A stretch of 64,000 bases of DNA from Candidatus Allofournierella pullicola (lineage in GTDB: Bacteria; Bacillota; Clostridia; Oscillospirales; Ruminococcaceae). The DNA lies in NCBI GenBank assembly GCA_019114225.1, contig DXFW01000002.1:62001-126000 (forward strand), written 5' to 3'. Positions 24,667-33,725 of the stretch are shown here, one piece after another; the first letter of the stretch is position 1; each line of letters begins with the position of its first letter. The notes beneath the pieces are model-generated. The model was not told where the DNA came from and did no database searches. It saw only the letters and a program-made list of their open reading frames with translations. The translations under genes were made by a program, and so were the position numbers.

Positions 24667-26628
24667 ATGGAACTGTTTTTCAGCTATCTGTCGCTGGCGG
24701 CGCTGGCGGGCTTTGCCGTGCTCATGGTGCGGCGCACGGCCCTGCCCGCGCCGCTTGCGCCCTTTGCGGCGCTGTGCGCCACGATGGTGTGGTTCAGCGC
24801 CGCGGGCATGCTGGGCGTGCTGGCGGCGGCCGGATGGATCTATTTTGTGCTGGCGGCGGCAGCCTGGGTGCTCGCTTTTCGGCCGGGGGCAAAACAGCCC
24901 GCTTCGGCGCTGAAAGCGCCCGGGTTTGCCGCCTTTTTCGTTTTGTCGGCGGCGCTGCTGGCCTTCTTCGCCTGGCGGCAGCCCATGTTCTCCACCTGGG
25001 ACGAGTTTTCCTTCTGGGGCACCGCCGCCAAAATCGTCAAAACTAGCGGCGGCCTTTATGTGAACGCCGACATCGGCTGGGCCTGGGTGGGCACCCACCG
25101 CCCGGCGCTGGTGGTGCTGGGCTGGTTCTTCCAGTTCTTCGGCGAATACGCCGAGTGGCGGGTGCTGGCGGCCTACGACATTCTGCTCATCGCCATCTTC
25201 GCCGCCCTCACCGCCGCCTGCCAAAAAGGCAAGCCCCGGCAGTGGGTCCCGGCGCTGGGCTTCGGCTTTTTGCTGCCCTTCGTGGTCACCCTCTACGGCA
25301 GCGTCACCCGCCCCACCGACCTCTACGCCTCGGCCCTCTCGGACATTCCTCTGGGCCTGACCTTCGGCGGCGCGCTGGCGGTCTATTATATCAATGAAAA
25401 GAAGGCGCTGTGGCCCAGTGCCCTGGCGCTGGCCGCCCTGTGCCTGGAAAAGGACACCGGTTTTGCCCTGGCGCTGGTGGCGGCGGGGCTCATCGCCGCC
25501 GACGGCGCCTTCAGCCTGCTGATGGAAAAGACCCCCCTGCGCCGCTGGGCAAGACCCGCGGCGGGCTGGGCCGGGCTTTTTGTCACCTGCGGCCTTTCTT
25601 TCTGGAGCTGGCAGAAGTATCTTTCGCTGGCCAGCACGGCGGACACCTCCAACGTGGGCGGCACCCAGCAGATGGGCATGGCCGAAATGGTGATCACCGG
25701 CGTGAAAGAGCTGTTCGGCATTGGCCGCACCGAGAAATTCACCACCATCATGGGCGGCCTTGTGCGGGCGCTGTTCACCTCCAAAACCACCATGGTGGGC
25801 CCCTTCGCGGTGATCATCGCCCTGGCGGTGGCCATGGCGGCGGGGGCGGCCATCCTCACGAAGGAAAAAGCCCTGCGCCGGCAGGCGGGCCTCTTTGCCG
25901 TGCTGGGCACCGCGGGCTTCGCGGCCTACTTCTTCTTCATCGGCCTGACCTATGTCTACGTCTTCCGGGACGAAGTGTCCGACGGGCTGGTGGGTTTTGA
26001 GCGGTATATGTACCCCTATCTGCTGGGCTGGCTGCTGGCCTCGGCGGCGCTGGTGCTGCGGGCCATGGGCTCGGAGCGCGTGGAAGGCCTTTTGCAGACC
26101 GGTTTTGCGGCCATGACGCTGGCGCTGGCGGCGCTGGTGTGGCTGCGGCTGCCCTTCAGCCTCACTGTGTTCGGCGGAGGCAACGCCGCCTATGCCGAGC
26201 GCTGGGCAACCCGGGACGAGGCAATGGAAGTTCAGGCGGCGGTGCCCGAGAACGCCCACATCTTCTTTGTCAGCCAGGGGGACGACGGCAGCCGCTGGTT
26301 CCTCTATTCCTATGAGCTTTACCCCTGGTATCTGGACTACAGCGGCACCGACGGCCAGGGCGGCGGCGGCACCTTCGCGCTGCCCGGGGCGCTGGAAGAG
26401 GGCACCCTCTACTACCACCCCTACACCGCCGAAGAACTGCTGGACTGCATGCGCCAGCGGGGCTGCGACTATGTGTTCGTGGAGCGCGGCGACGACCTCT
26501 TTGCCGATGGCTACGCGGCTTTGTTCAGCGACGGGCTGGCGGGCTGCGAAGAGGCGTCCGCGGTGTACGCCTGGAACGAAGCCGAAGGGCAGTTTGACTT
26601 TGTCTGCAATGTGGGGGCCGAAGGATGA
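24667..26628 (+). CDS. GT-C-like membrane protein, module C large subunit
   Basis: The 653-residue third paralogue has DEFSFWGTAAK at 112-122, about 12 helices and a C-terminal soluble domain. That domain carries IFFVSQGDDGSRWFLYSYEL (QGD near 537) and CDYVFVERGDDLFADGYAAL. The ATG was preferred over a TTG two codons earlier because GGGGAG is then about ten bases away. ATGA overlap couples it to the small gene that follows. The Trp-rich first loop is best conserved between modules B and C. Confidence 0.6.
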   Translation: MELFFSYLSLAALAGFAVLMVRRTALPAPLAPFAALCATMVWFSAAGMLGVLAAAGWIYFVLAAAAWVLAFRPGAKQPASALKAPGFAAFFVLSAALLAFFAWRQPMFSTWDEFSFWGTAAKIVKTSGGLYVNADIGWAWVGTHRPALVVLGWFFQFFGEYAEWRVLAAYDILLIAIFAALTAACQKGKPRQWVPALGFGFLLPFVVTLYGSVTRPTDLYASALSDIPLGLTFGGALAVYYINEKKALWPSALALAALCLEKDTGFALALVAAGLIAADGAFSLLMEKTPLRRWARPAAGWAGLFVTCGLSFWSWQKYLSLASTADTSNVGGTQQMGMAEMVITGVKELFGIGRTEKFTTIMGGLVRALFTSKTTMVGPFAVIIALAVAMAAGAAILTKEKALRRQAGLFAVLGTAGFAAYFFFIGLTYVYVFRDEVSDGLVGFERYMYPYLLGWLLASAALVLRAMGSERVEGLLQTGFAAMTLALAALVWLRLPFSLTVFGGGNAAYAERWATRDEAMEVQAAVPENAHIFFVSQGDDGSRWFLYSYELYPWYLDYSGTDGQGGGGTFALPGALEEGTLYYHPYTAEELLDCMRQRGCDYVFVERGDDLFADGYAALFSDGLAGCEEASAVYAWNEAEGQFDFVCNVGAEG

Positions 26629-27236
26629 AACGAGTGTTTGCATGGGCGGCGGCTCATCTGGTGGCCGCCTGCTATCTCTTGGCCCTGGCGCTGTGGGCGC
26701 TGTGGGCCTTAGGAAACGCCGGGTGGGACGCCGTGGGCTTTGCCACCGGGCGGTTGACCACGGTGCAGGTGCCTCTTTCCTCGCTGACAAGCCAGGACGT
26801 CGCCCTCACCGACGAGGGCCTCTGGGTCACCACCGGGGCCGACCCGCAGTTCCATCTGCAGGCGGGCCAGCCGGTGCGCAGCGTGCTGTTTGAGACCGGC
26901 GCGCCGGCCTCCGGCTTCGAGGGCTACTGGGCCGGCGCAGGGCAGGACTTCAGCCTGCGCCGCCGGGTCTGGGCCGATGAGACTGCCGGCGGTGTGCTGC
27001 TGGTGCTGCCCAAAACGGCACAGACCCTTCGCATTGACCCTGCCGCCGGGGCGGGCGTGGTTCTGGCCGAGGGCGAAAACGCGTCCCTCACCGTGAATGC
27101 GCCGGTGGCCTTCTGGCGATATTTCGTGCCCCGGGCCGGGCAGGCGCTGGCGCTGGCCGTGCTGCCTGCCGCCGCGGCGGTGGTGGCCGATCTGGGCCTT
27201 TTCTGGAAAGGCCGTCTTTTGAAAAAGCGGGGCTGA
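26625..27236 (+). CDS. Small bitopic membrane protein, module C partner
   Basis: The 203-residue protein has an N-terminal helix (about 8-32), an extracytoplasmic domain containing EGLWVTTGADPQFHLQAGQP, a second helix near 170-190 and a Lys-Arg-rich tail. Its layout and core stretch match the other two partners. The repeated pairing argues that large and small proteins act together. No known family was recognised. Confidence 0.55.
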   Translation: MKRVFAWAAAHLVAACYLLALALWALWALGNAGWDAVGFATGRLTTVQVPLSSLTSQDVALTDEGLWVTTGADPQFHLQAGQPVRSVLFETGAPASGFEGYWAGAGQDFSLRRRVWADETAGGVLLVLPKTAQTLRIDPAAGAGVVLAEGENASLTVNAPVAFWRYFVPRAGQALALAVLPAAAAVVADLGLFWKGRLLKKRG

Positions 27237-27261
27237 AGCGCCCCGCCGTACGAGGTGTGGA

Positions 27262-29751
27262 ATGGAACAAGCAAACCGCTTTTTACAGAGCCGTCGGGGC
27301 CGTCTGGTTCTGGCTGCGGGGGGCATGGTGCTGATTTTGTGCGCTGTCTATGTCGCCTGCGGCTTCTGGCCCTTCGGGCCGAACTCGGTGATGACCGGGG
27401 ACCTCAACAGCCAGTATATTCCCTTCTACGCCCACTTTTATGACGCGGTGCGCGGGGGCGGCAGCCTCTTTTATGCCGACGATTTGGGCTTGGGCGGCGG
27501 GGTCTTCGCTCTGTTTGCTTACTATTTCGCCAGCCCCTTCGCCTGGCTCTACCTTGTCATCGCGCCGGAATTCTACGGCCAGCTGTGCTGCATTATCTGG
27601 GCTCTCAAGGTGATCCTGGCGGCGGCGGCCTTCTGCTTTTACCTCGAGCGGCGCTGGGGCGGCGAACAGGCTCTCTGGCTGCCCCTGTGCTGGTGCTACG
27701 GCCTCATGGGCTATTCGGTTGCCTACGCCCAGAACGTCCTTTGGCTGGACGCGGTGATTCTGCTGCCGCTGGTCTGTGCCGGTATCGACCGGCTGCTGGC
27801 GGGCAAAGGGGCTGTGGGCTTCGCTCTGGCGCTGGCCGCGGCCATCTTTACGAACTTTTACATGGGGTATATGCTGTGCATATTCTCCATGTTGTATTTC
27901 GTTGCAGGGCTTGCAGTGCAAACGCCCCGCCCCGGCGCGAAGGCTGCGCTTTCGGCCGTTGGCCGCTTTGCTGCGGCGGGAGTCACGGCGGCGGCGCTGG
28001 CCGGTGCGGTGCTGCTGCCGGCAGTGATGGAAATTTTGCAGGTCAAGAGCACCGGCCTCGGGAGCACCGGCGGCGGGCAGTTTTCGCCGCCGGAACTCGT
28101 CCAGAAATTCTTCACCGGAAACTTCGTCTGGGCGGACGTGCAGAACGGCCTGCCCCCGGTCTACTGCGGCATGCTGGGTCTGGGCGCGGCGCTGCTCTAT
28201 TTCTTCTCCGCCCGTCCCCGGCGGGAAAAGCTGGTCTACGGCCTTTTGGCTGCCCTGCTGCTGGTCAGCCTCTGGTGGCGGCCGCTGGACCTTGTCTGGC
28301 ACGGTTTTGCCGCCCCCAACTGGTTCCCTTATCGGGAGAGTTTCCTGCTGGTGTTCCTGCTGCTCACCCTGGGCGCGGGGGCCCTCGCCGAGCCGCTGAG
28401 CCTCAAAACCGGCCTTGCCGCCGGGACGCTGGCGGCGGCGCTGGGGGTGCTGGTCTACTTCTTCCGTGCCGAGACCTACGGCCGGCGGCGCTGGCTGCTG
28501 GCCTGCTGCCTGCTGGCGGCGGCCATCGGCCTTGCCTGGCTGTGGGGTCGCTTCAAGGGCGGCAAAAAACGGCTGGCCGCTCTGGCTCTGGCCGCCCTCA
28601 CCGCCGGGGAGCTGGCGCTGAACGGATACTGGGCGCTTCGGCTCTTTGAAGCCTACCCGGTGGCGGATTACACGGAGTTTGTCCGGGCCGGGCGGGCCAC
28701 CGTCCGGGCGGTGGAGGAACAGAACACGGAAGACTACCGGGTGGAAAAGACCTCCTTCCGCACCCTCAACGACCCCATGCTGCTGGGTTACGACGGGCTG
28801 ACCCATTTCAGCAGCGTGCAGGACGGTGCCTCGTCCATTTTGCTGATGGCCCTGGGCTACCGCAACTACGGCTCCAGCTACGGCTATCTTTCCGGCAGCA
28901 CCGCCGCCGCCGACAGCCTTTTGTCGGTGGGGTGGTTCCTGGCCCGGGAAGCGGACGCGGTGCCCACACATTTTGAACAAACCGACACCGCCGCTCCCTG
29001 GCAGGTGTATCAAAACCCCAACGCCCTGCCCCGGGCGCTTTGGTCGCCCTCCGAGACCGGGGCTTTCGATTTGGCCGAGGGTCTGAACGCTTTTGAGGCA
29101 GTCGAGACCCTTTACACCGCCCTGCTGGGCAAAGAGGCCGCCCTGTTCACCCCGGTGGAGAGCGCTGAAAGCGGCGCTGAATTCGAACTGACCCTGCCGG
29201 AAGGCGGCATTCTTTACGCCGTGTTCGGCGGCGCGGGAGCAGATGTGCCCCTGGCGGTGAACGGCCAGGAGAAGGGGACGGTCCTCTCCACTGACCGCTC
29301 GGCGGACGCCGCGGTGGACCTGGGCCGCTTCGAGGCGGGGGAGACGGTGAAGGTGACGTTAGGCGCGGCGGTGGATTCCGCCCGCTTCGCGGTGCTGAAC
29401 GAAGGAGCCCTGGCCGCCGCCTGTGAGGAACTGCGCTCGGCCGCGCCCGCCGTGACAAGCTGGGTGGACGGCGCCATCACACTGAAAACAAGTGCGCAGG
29501 CCGACGGCCTCGCGGTGCTCACGGTGCCTTACGACGACAACTGGCGGGCCGAAGTGGACGGCGAACCCGCTGAAGTGCAAAAAGCGGCGGGGGCGCTGCT
29601 GGCGGTGGAAGTGCCCGCGGGCAGCCACACTCTTACTTTGAACTATACTCAGCCGGGCGCGGCGGCGGGCTTTGGCCTGACGCTGGCGGGGGCAACCAGC
29701 CTCGCGGCGCTGGCATTCTGGCAGAAGAAAACAAACGGTAAGGAGCGATAA
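27262..29751 (+). CDS. YfhO family membrane protein
   Basis: The 829-residue polytopic protein has about 12-13 helices and a C-terminal beta-rich extracytoplasmic domain (about 590-800) ending in one last helix. TGDLNSQYIPFY and GLGGGVFALFAYYFASPF in the first loops, and LNDPMLLGYDGLTHFSS, fit the YfhO family. YfhO proteins are GT-C-fold enzymes implicated in glycosylating lipoteichoic acid or other surface polymers. CGAGGT precedes the ATG. A second YfhO-type protein lies at 35511 in the same operon and shares these motifs. Confidence 0.8.
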   Translation: MEQANRFLQSRRGRLVLAAGGMVLILCAVYVACGFWPFGPNSVMTGDLNSQYIPFYAHFYDAVRGGGSLFYADDLGLGGGVFALFAYYFASPFAWLYLVIAPEFYGQLCCIIWALKVILAAAAFCFYLERRWGGEQALWLPLCWCYGLMGYSVAYAQNVLWLDAVILLPLVCAGIDRLLAGKGAVGFALALAAAIFTNFYMGYMLCIFSMLYFVAGLAVQTPRPGAKAALSAVGRFAAAGVTAAALAGAVLLPAVMEILQVKSTGLGSTGGGQFSPPELVQKFFTGNFVWADVQNGLPPVYCGMLGLGAALLYFFSARPRREKLVYGLLAALLLVSLWWRPLDLVWHGFAAPNWFPYRESFLLVFLLLTLGAGALAEPLSLKTGLAAGTLAAALGVLVYFFRAETYGRRRWLLACCLLAAAIGLAWLWGRFKGGKKRLAALALAALTAGELALNGYWALRLFEAYPVADYTEFVRAGRATVRAVEEQNTEDYRVEKTSFRTLNDPMLLGYDGLTHFSSVQDGASSILLMALGYRNYGSSYGYLSGSTAAADSLLSVGWFLAREADAVPTHFEQTDTAAPWQVYQNPNALPRALWSPSETGAFDLAEGLNAFEAVETLYTALLGKEAALFTPVESAESGAEFELTLPEGGILYAVFGGAGADVPLAVNGQEKGTVLSTDRSADAAVDLGRFEAGETVKVTLGAAVDSARFAVLNEGALAAACEELRSAAPAVTSWVDGAITLKTSAQADGLAVLTVPYDDNWRAEVDGEPAEVQKAAGALLAVEVPAGSHTLTLNYTQPGAAAGFGLTLAGATSLAALAFWQKKTNGKER

Positions 29752-29755
29752 CAAT

Positions 29756-30754
29756 ATGCAGGACGTTCTCATCATTGCCGAGGCGGGCGTCAACCACAAC
29801 GGCAGCCTGGAAATGGCAAAGCAGATGGCGCTGGCGGCCAAAAACGCCGGGGCGGACGTGGTGAAATACCAGACCGCCGTGCCGGAGCTGGTGGTGTCGA
29901 AATTTGCCCCCAAGGCCGAGTATCAGAAGGCCCAGACGGGGGACGGCGAGAGCCAGCTGGAGATGATCCGCCGGCTGCACTTTGATTTTGAGGGTCACCG
30001 CCAGCTGAAGGAGTACTGCGATTCCATCGGCATTCAGTACCTCTCGGCGGCCTTCGATCTGCCCAGTGTGGAGTTTTTGAAGGAGCTGGACCTGCCTTTC
30101 TTCAAAATTCCCAGCGGCGAGATCACCAACCTGCCCTATCTTGAGGCGGTGGCGGCGGCCCAAAAGCCGGTGGTGCTCTCCACCGGCATGAGCACCCTGC
30201 CGGAGATCGAGGACGCCCTCTCCGTTCTGGAGGACGGCGGCTGCCCGGGTGTGACGCTGCTCCACTGCAACACCGAGTATCCCACCCCCTATGAGGACGC
30301 GAACCTGCTGGCCATGCTGGAGCTGGCGGAGCAGTTCGGTGTGCCGGTGGGCCTCTCCGACCACACCCCCGGCTGGGAGTGCGACGTGGCTGCGGCGGCT
30401 CTGGGCGCGGTGGTCATCGAAAAGCACTTCACGCTGGACAAGACTCTCCCCGGCCCCGACCACAAGGCCAGCCTGGACGTGCCGGAACTCACCGCCATGA
30501 TAAAAGCGGTGCGTCACACCCAGGCCGCTCTCGGCACCGGCCGCAAGGCGGTGAGTGCCAGCGAGGCAAAGAACAAGCCCATTGCCCGCAAGAGCATTGT
30601 GGCCGCCAAGGCCATCAAAAAGGGTGAAATTTTCACCGCCGAGAATCTCACCACCAAGCGCCCGGGCGACGGCGTGTCCCCCATGCGCTGGCACGAGGTG
30701 CTGGGCCTTGCGGCAAAGCGGGACTTTGCCGAGGACGAGCCCATCGAACTGTAA
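29756..30754 (+). CDS. Nonulosonic acid synthase, LegI/NeuB family
   Basis: This enzyme condenses phosphoenolpyruvate with a six-carbon amino sugar to give a nine-carbon sialic acid-like sugar. The 332-residue protein has the NeuB TIM barrel: IAEAGVNHNGS at the start, KYQTAVPE, IPSGEITN, STGMSTLPEI, HCNTEYP, LSDHTPG and EKHFTLDK. A C-terminal antifreeze-like SAF domain covers about 275-332. Whether it makes legionaminic or another acid cannot be read from the protein alone; LegB, LegC and a PtmE-like protein in the same operon favour legionaminic acid. It starts five bases after the YfhO gene. Confidence 0.93.
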   Translation: MQDVLIIAEAGVNHNGSLEMAKQMALAAKNAGADVVKYQTAVPELVVSKFAPKAEYQKAQTGDGESQLEMIRRLHFDFEGHRQLKEYCDSIGIQYLSAAFDLPSVEFLKELDLPFFKIPSGEITNLPYLEAVAAAQKPVVLSTGMSTLPEIEDALSVLEDGGCPGVTLLHCNTEYPTPYEDANLLAMLELAEQFGVPVGLSDHTPGWECDVAAAALGAVVIEKHFTLDKTLPGPDHKASLDVPELTAMIKAVRHTQAALGTGRKAVSASEAKNKPIARKSIVAAKAIKKGEIFTAENLTTKRPGDGVSPMRWHEVLGLAAKRDFAEDEPIEL

Positions 30755-30772
30755 CAAAAGGAGGAGAGGGCC

Positions 30773-31954
30773 ATGGAACAACCTCTCATCGCCGTTGTCA
30801 CCGGCACCCGGGCGGAGTACGGCCTGCTGCGTCCCGTTTTGCAAAAGCTGGCCGCCCGGCCGGACGCGGCACTGGCCCTGCTGGTCACCGGTGCGCATTT
30901 GTCCCAGCGCCACGGGGCCACGGTGAGCGAAATCGAGGCGGACGGCATGCCCATCGCGGCGCGTATCCCCATCCTCTTTGAGGAGGACGAGGGGCCCCTG
31001 GCCACCGCGCGGGCGGTGGAAAAAGCCATCCGGGGCTTCTCGGAGTGGTTTGCCGAACACAAGCCCGCCTGCTGCCTTGTGCTGGGCGACCGCTACGAGA
31101 TTCTGGCCGCTGCCCAGGCCGCGGCCTTCACCGGTGTGCCGGTGGCCCACATCAGCGGCGGCGACGTGACCCTGGGCGCTCAGGACGACTGGTATCGCCA
31201 CTGCCTGACAAAAATCGCCCATCTGCACTTCCCCAGCTGCGAGGAATCCGCTGCCCGGGTCATCCGCATGGGCGAGGCGCCCGCCACCGTGTTCAACGTG
31301 GGGGGCCTGGGGGACGAGAACATCCGTACCATGGAAAAACTGGACCCCGCCGCGCTGAGTGAGAGCGTGGGCTTTGATCTGACCCGGCCTTTCGGCCTCG
31401 TCACCTTCCATCCCCAGACGGCGGGCGGCGTGGACGTGGCCGCCCAAATGCGCGCCTTGCTGGACGCGATGGATGAGCTCACCCGCACCGAGGGCCTTGT
31501 GTGGCTGGTGACCAAATCCAACGCCGACGCGGGCGGCCTTGCCATCAATGCCATGTGGGACGAATGGGGCGAAAAGCACCCGGACACCGCAGCGGTGCGC
31601 TCCAGCCTTGGGGTCAAACGGTATCTCTCCGCCATGGCCGCCGCGGCGCTGGTGCTGGGCAATTCCTCCAGCGGCGTGGTGGAGACCCCCACCTTCGGGG
31701 TGCCCACGGTGAACGTGGGCGGGCGGCAGGAGGGCCGGCCCCTGTGCGCCAATGTGCTGTGCTGCCCGGCGGAAAAACAGGCGGTCATCGCGGCGGTGCG
31801 CAAGGCTGTCAGCCCGGAGTTCGCCGCCGTTGCAAAGGGCGCGAAAAGCCCCTATAATGGGGGAGACACCAGCGGAAAAATCGTGGATATCCTGCTGGAA
31901 CAGGTGCGCCGGCCGGAGTTCGGCGCGCCGAAAGTGTTTTACGACGGCCAGTAA
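30773..31954 (+). CDS. Hydrolysing nucleotide-sugar 2-epimerase, LegG/NeuC family
   Basis: The enzyme inverts C2 and removes the nucleotide from the diacetamido sugar, giving the substrate for the synthase just upstream. The 393-residue GT-B-fold protein has VTGTRAEYGLLRPVL at the start, GDRYEILAAAQAA near 105, HISGGDVTLGAQDD near 126, and SSSGVVETPTFGVPTVNVG in the C-terminal half. AGGAG precedes the ATG. Related enzymes act on UDP- or GDP-sugars; the PtmE-like gene hints at GDP here. Confidence 0.92.
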   Translation: MEQPLIAVVTGTRAEYGLLRPVLQKLAARPDAALALLVTGAHLSQRHGATVSEIEADGMPIAARIPILFEEDEGPLATARAVEKAIRGFSEWFAEHKPACCLVLGDRYEILAAAQAAAFTGVPVAHISGGDVTLGAQDDWYRHCLTKIAHLHFPSCEESAARVIRMGEAPATVFNVGGLGDENIRTMEKLDPAALSESVGFDLTRPFGLVTFHPQTAGGVDVAAQMRALLDAMDELTRTEGLVWLVTKSNADAGGLAINAMWDEWGEKHPDTAAVRSSLGVKRYLSAMAAAALVLGNSSSGVVETPTFGVPTVNVGGRQEGRPLCANVLCCPAEKQAVIAAVRKAVSPEFAAVAKGAKSPYNGGDTSGKIVDILLEQVRRPEFGAPKVFYDGQ

Positions 31955-31987
31955 GGCCGCAGACTGAACTACAACGAGGTGGAACGT

Positions 31988-32965
31988 ATGGAACTTCTCA
32001 TCGTGGGCCTGGGCAGCATGGGCAAGCGGCGCGCCCGGCTTTTGAAAGGGATCGACAAGAACATCGCCCTCTCCGGGGTGGACACCGCACCCTCCCGCCG
32101 GGAGGAGGCCGCGGCCCTGGGCGTGGAAGGCTTTGAGAGCATTGACGCGGCGCTGGCGGCAAAAAAATTCGACGGCGCGCTGGTGTGCACCGCGCCCCTC
32201 ACCCATGCGGCCATCATCGGCCAGCTGCTCAAAGCGGGCCTGCCGGTGTTCACCGAGCTGAATCTGGTGAGCGACGGCTACGCCGAGAACATGGCGCTGG
32301 CAAAGGAGAAGGGCCTGCCCCTGTTCCTATCTTCCACCATGCTCTACCGGGGCGAGACCCAGTACATCAAGGGCAGGGTGGATGAGTTTGCAAAGCCGGT
32401 GAACTACATCTACCACATCGGCCAGTATCTGCCCGACTGGCACCCCTGGGAGAACTATAAGAACTTCTTCGTGGGCGACGCCCGTACCGGCGGCGTGCGG
32501 GAGATCTTCGGCATTGACCTGCCCTGGCTGCTGGGCACCTTCGGCCCGGTGAAGAGCCTGCACGCGGAAAAGGACAAGCTCAGCGAGCTGGAAATTTCCT
32601 ACCCGGACAGCGTCTTTGTGACCCTGCGCCACGAAAACGGCACCAAGGGCATGCTGGCGGTGGACGTGGTGAGCCCCAAGGCGGTGCGCAACTTCGAATG
32701 CTTCGGCGAAGGGCTGCACCTGTTCTGGGAGGGCAACCCCAAGAGCCTCTACGACTTCGACCATGCCAGCGGCGAAAAGAAGGCCGTGAACACCTACGCC
32801 AGCGTGGAGCACGACTCCCGCTACAGCGACAACATCGTGGAAAACGCCTACGTGGACGAGCTGCAGAACTTTTTGGGCGTGCTGGCGGGCAGGGAAGAAG
32901 CCCGCTACAGCTTTGAAAAGGACCTGGAGACCATCCGGCTGATCGAGACCATCGAGGAGGCATAA
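31988..32965 (+). CDS. Gfo/Idh/MocA family oxidoreductase with an altered EKP motif
   Basis: The 325-residue protein has an N-terminal NAD(P)-binding fold (GLGSMG at 7-12) and a C-terminal alpha/beta domain. In the family a conserved E-K-P contributes an active-site lysine; here the position reads Glu90-Leu91-Asn92 (VFTELNLVSD), so the lysine is missing. The protein may therefore do a different reaction or no redox chemistry. GAGGTGG lies six bases before the ATG; a GTG three codons upstream overlaps that site and was rejected. It follows the epimerase by 33 bases. Oxidoreductases of this family are common in nonulosonate loci, with unclear roles. Confidence 0.75.
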   Translation: MELLIVGLGSMGKRRARLLKGIDKNIALSGVDTAPSRREEAAALGVEGFESIDAALAAKKFDGALVCTAPLTHAAIIGQLLKAGLPVFTELNLVSDGYAENMALAKEKGLPLFLSSTMLYRGETQYIKGRVDEFAKPVNYIYHIGQYLPDWHPWENYKNFFVGDARTGGVREIFGIDLPWLLGTFGPVKSLHAEKDKLSELEISYPDSVFVTLRHENGTKGMLAVDVVSPKAVRNFECFGEGLHLFWEGNPKSLYDFDHASGEKKAVNTYASVEHDSRYSDNIVENAYVDELQNFLGVLAGREEARYSFEKDLETIRLIETIEEA

Positions 32966-32969
32966 GACC

Positions 32970-33722
32970 ATGGGATTTCTGGACGGGCTGCTGGGCGCTT
33001 CCAAACGGGAGACGCTGCCCAGCGGCGTGACGGTGCGCCACTTCCGCACCGCCTATAAGGACCGGCTGCTGGCCCATTTTGACGCGGCGTTTCCCGGGCG
33101 CGAGACCCTTGTGTGGGACGACGCGGACACCGGCATTGAACTGGCGGTGATGAAGCCCACCGAGGCCGAACCCTATTATGTGGCTTACACCATCGGCATG
33201 AGCGCCGAGCCCATGAACCTGGACGACATGCCCAAAAACCGCCAGTACGAGTGGCTGCGCTGGGCGGAACTGGTGTTGTTCCTGCCCGGCGACTGGCCGG
33301 TGGACGAAAGCCGCTGGCCCGAGCATTTGAACGACCCGGAGGATAAGCCCGCCGCCTGGCCCCTGCGGCTGCTGCGGCTGCTGGCGGGCCTGCCCCGCAA
33401 GGGCAACACCTGGCTGGGCGCGGGGCATTCCATCCCCAACGGTGCGCCGCCCCACCCCTACGCGGAAGGATGTCCCTTCACCGGGGCGGTGCTGTTTTTG
33501 CCCGGCGAAAAGAACGGTCCCAAGCCTTTTGAAGCGGTGAAGCTGGGCGCGGGGCGGCGGCTCATGCTCTACATCGTGGTGCCGGTGCGCGGCGAGGAAA
33601 TGCAGTTCAAGTTGGACCACGGCGCCGAGGCGCTGGAAGAAAAGCTGCGGGCCATCCCCGGCGGGGTGGGCTTTATCACCGACAACCGCCGTCCGCCGGC
33701 GGTGAGCGACGAGGAGGCATAA
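32970..33722 (+). CDS. Suppressor-of-fused (SUFU) domain protein
   Basis: The 250-residue cytoplasmic protein resembles bacterial SUFU-domain proteins. The stretches YYVAYTIGMSAEPMN (about 70-85), RWAELVLFLPGDWPVDES (about 91-108), TWLGAGHSIPNG and MLYIVVPV fit that family. Bacterial SUFU proteins have no firm function; some are proposed immunity proteins against polymorphic toxins. It sits between two Gfo/Idh/MocA genes with 3-4 base gaps, so it is cotranscribed with the sugar pathway. Nothing in the sequence ties it to sugar chemistry. Confidence 0.7.
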   Translation: MGFLDGLLGASKRETLPSGVTVRHFRTAYKDRLLAHFDAAFPGRETLVWDDADTGIELAVMKPTEAEPYYVAYTIGMSAEPMNLDDMPKNRQYEWLRWAELVLFLPGDWPVDESRWPEHLNDPEDKPAAWPLRLLRLLAGLPRKGNTWLGAGHSIPNGAPPHPYAEGCPFTGAVLFLPGEKNGPKPFEAVKLGAGRRLMLYIVVPVRGEEMQFKLDHGAEALEEKLRAIPGGVGFITDNRRPPAVSDEEA

Positions 33723-33725
33723 AAG

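Noticed and set aside
23383-26790. Very long minus-strand open frame (over 1,100 codons) opposite the GT-C modules
   Set aside because: It lies antisense to four real genes with good starts and domain motifs. Its Gln/His/Arg/Gly-rich translation is typical of the shadow frame in GC-rich DNA.
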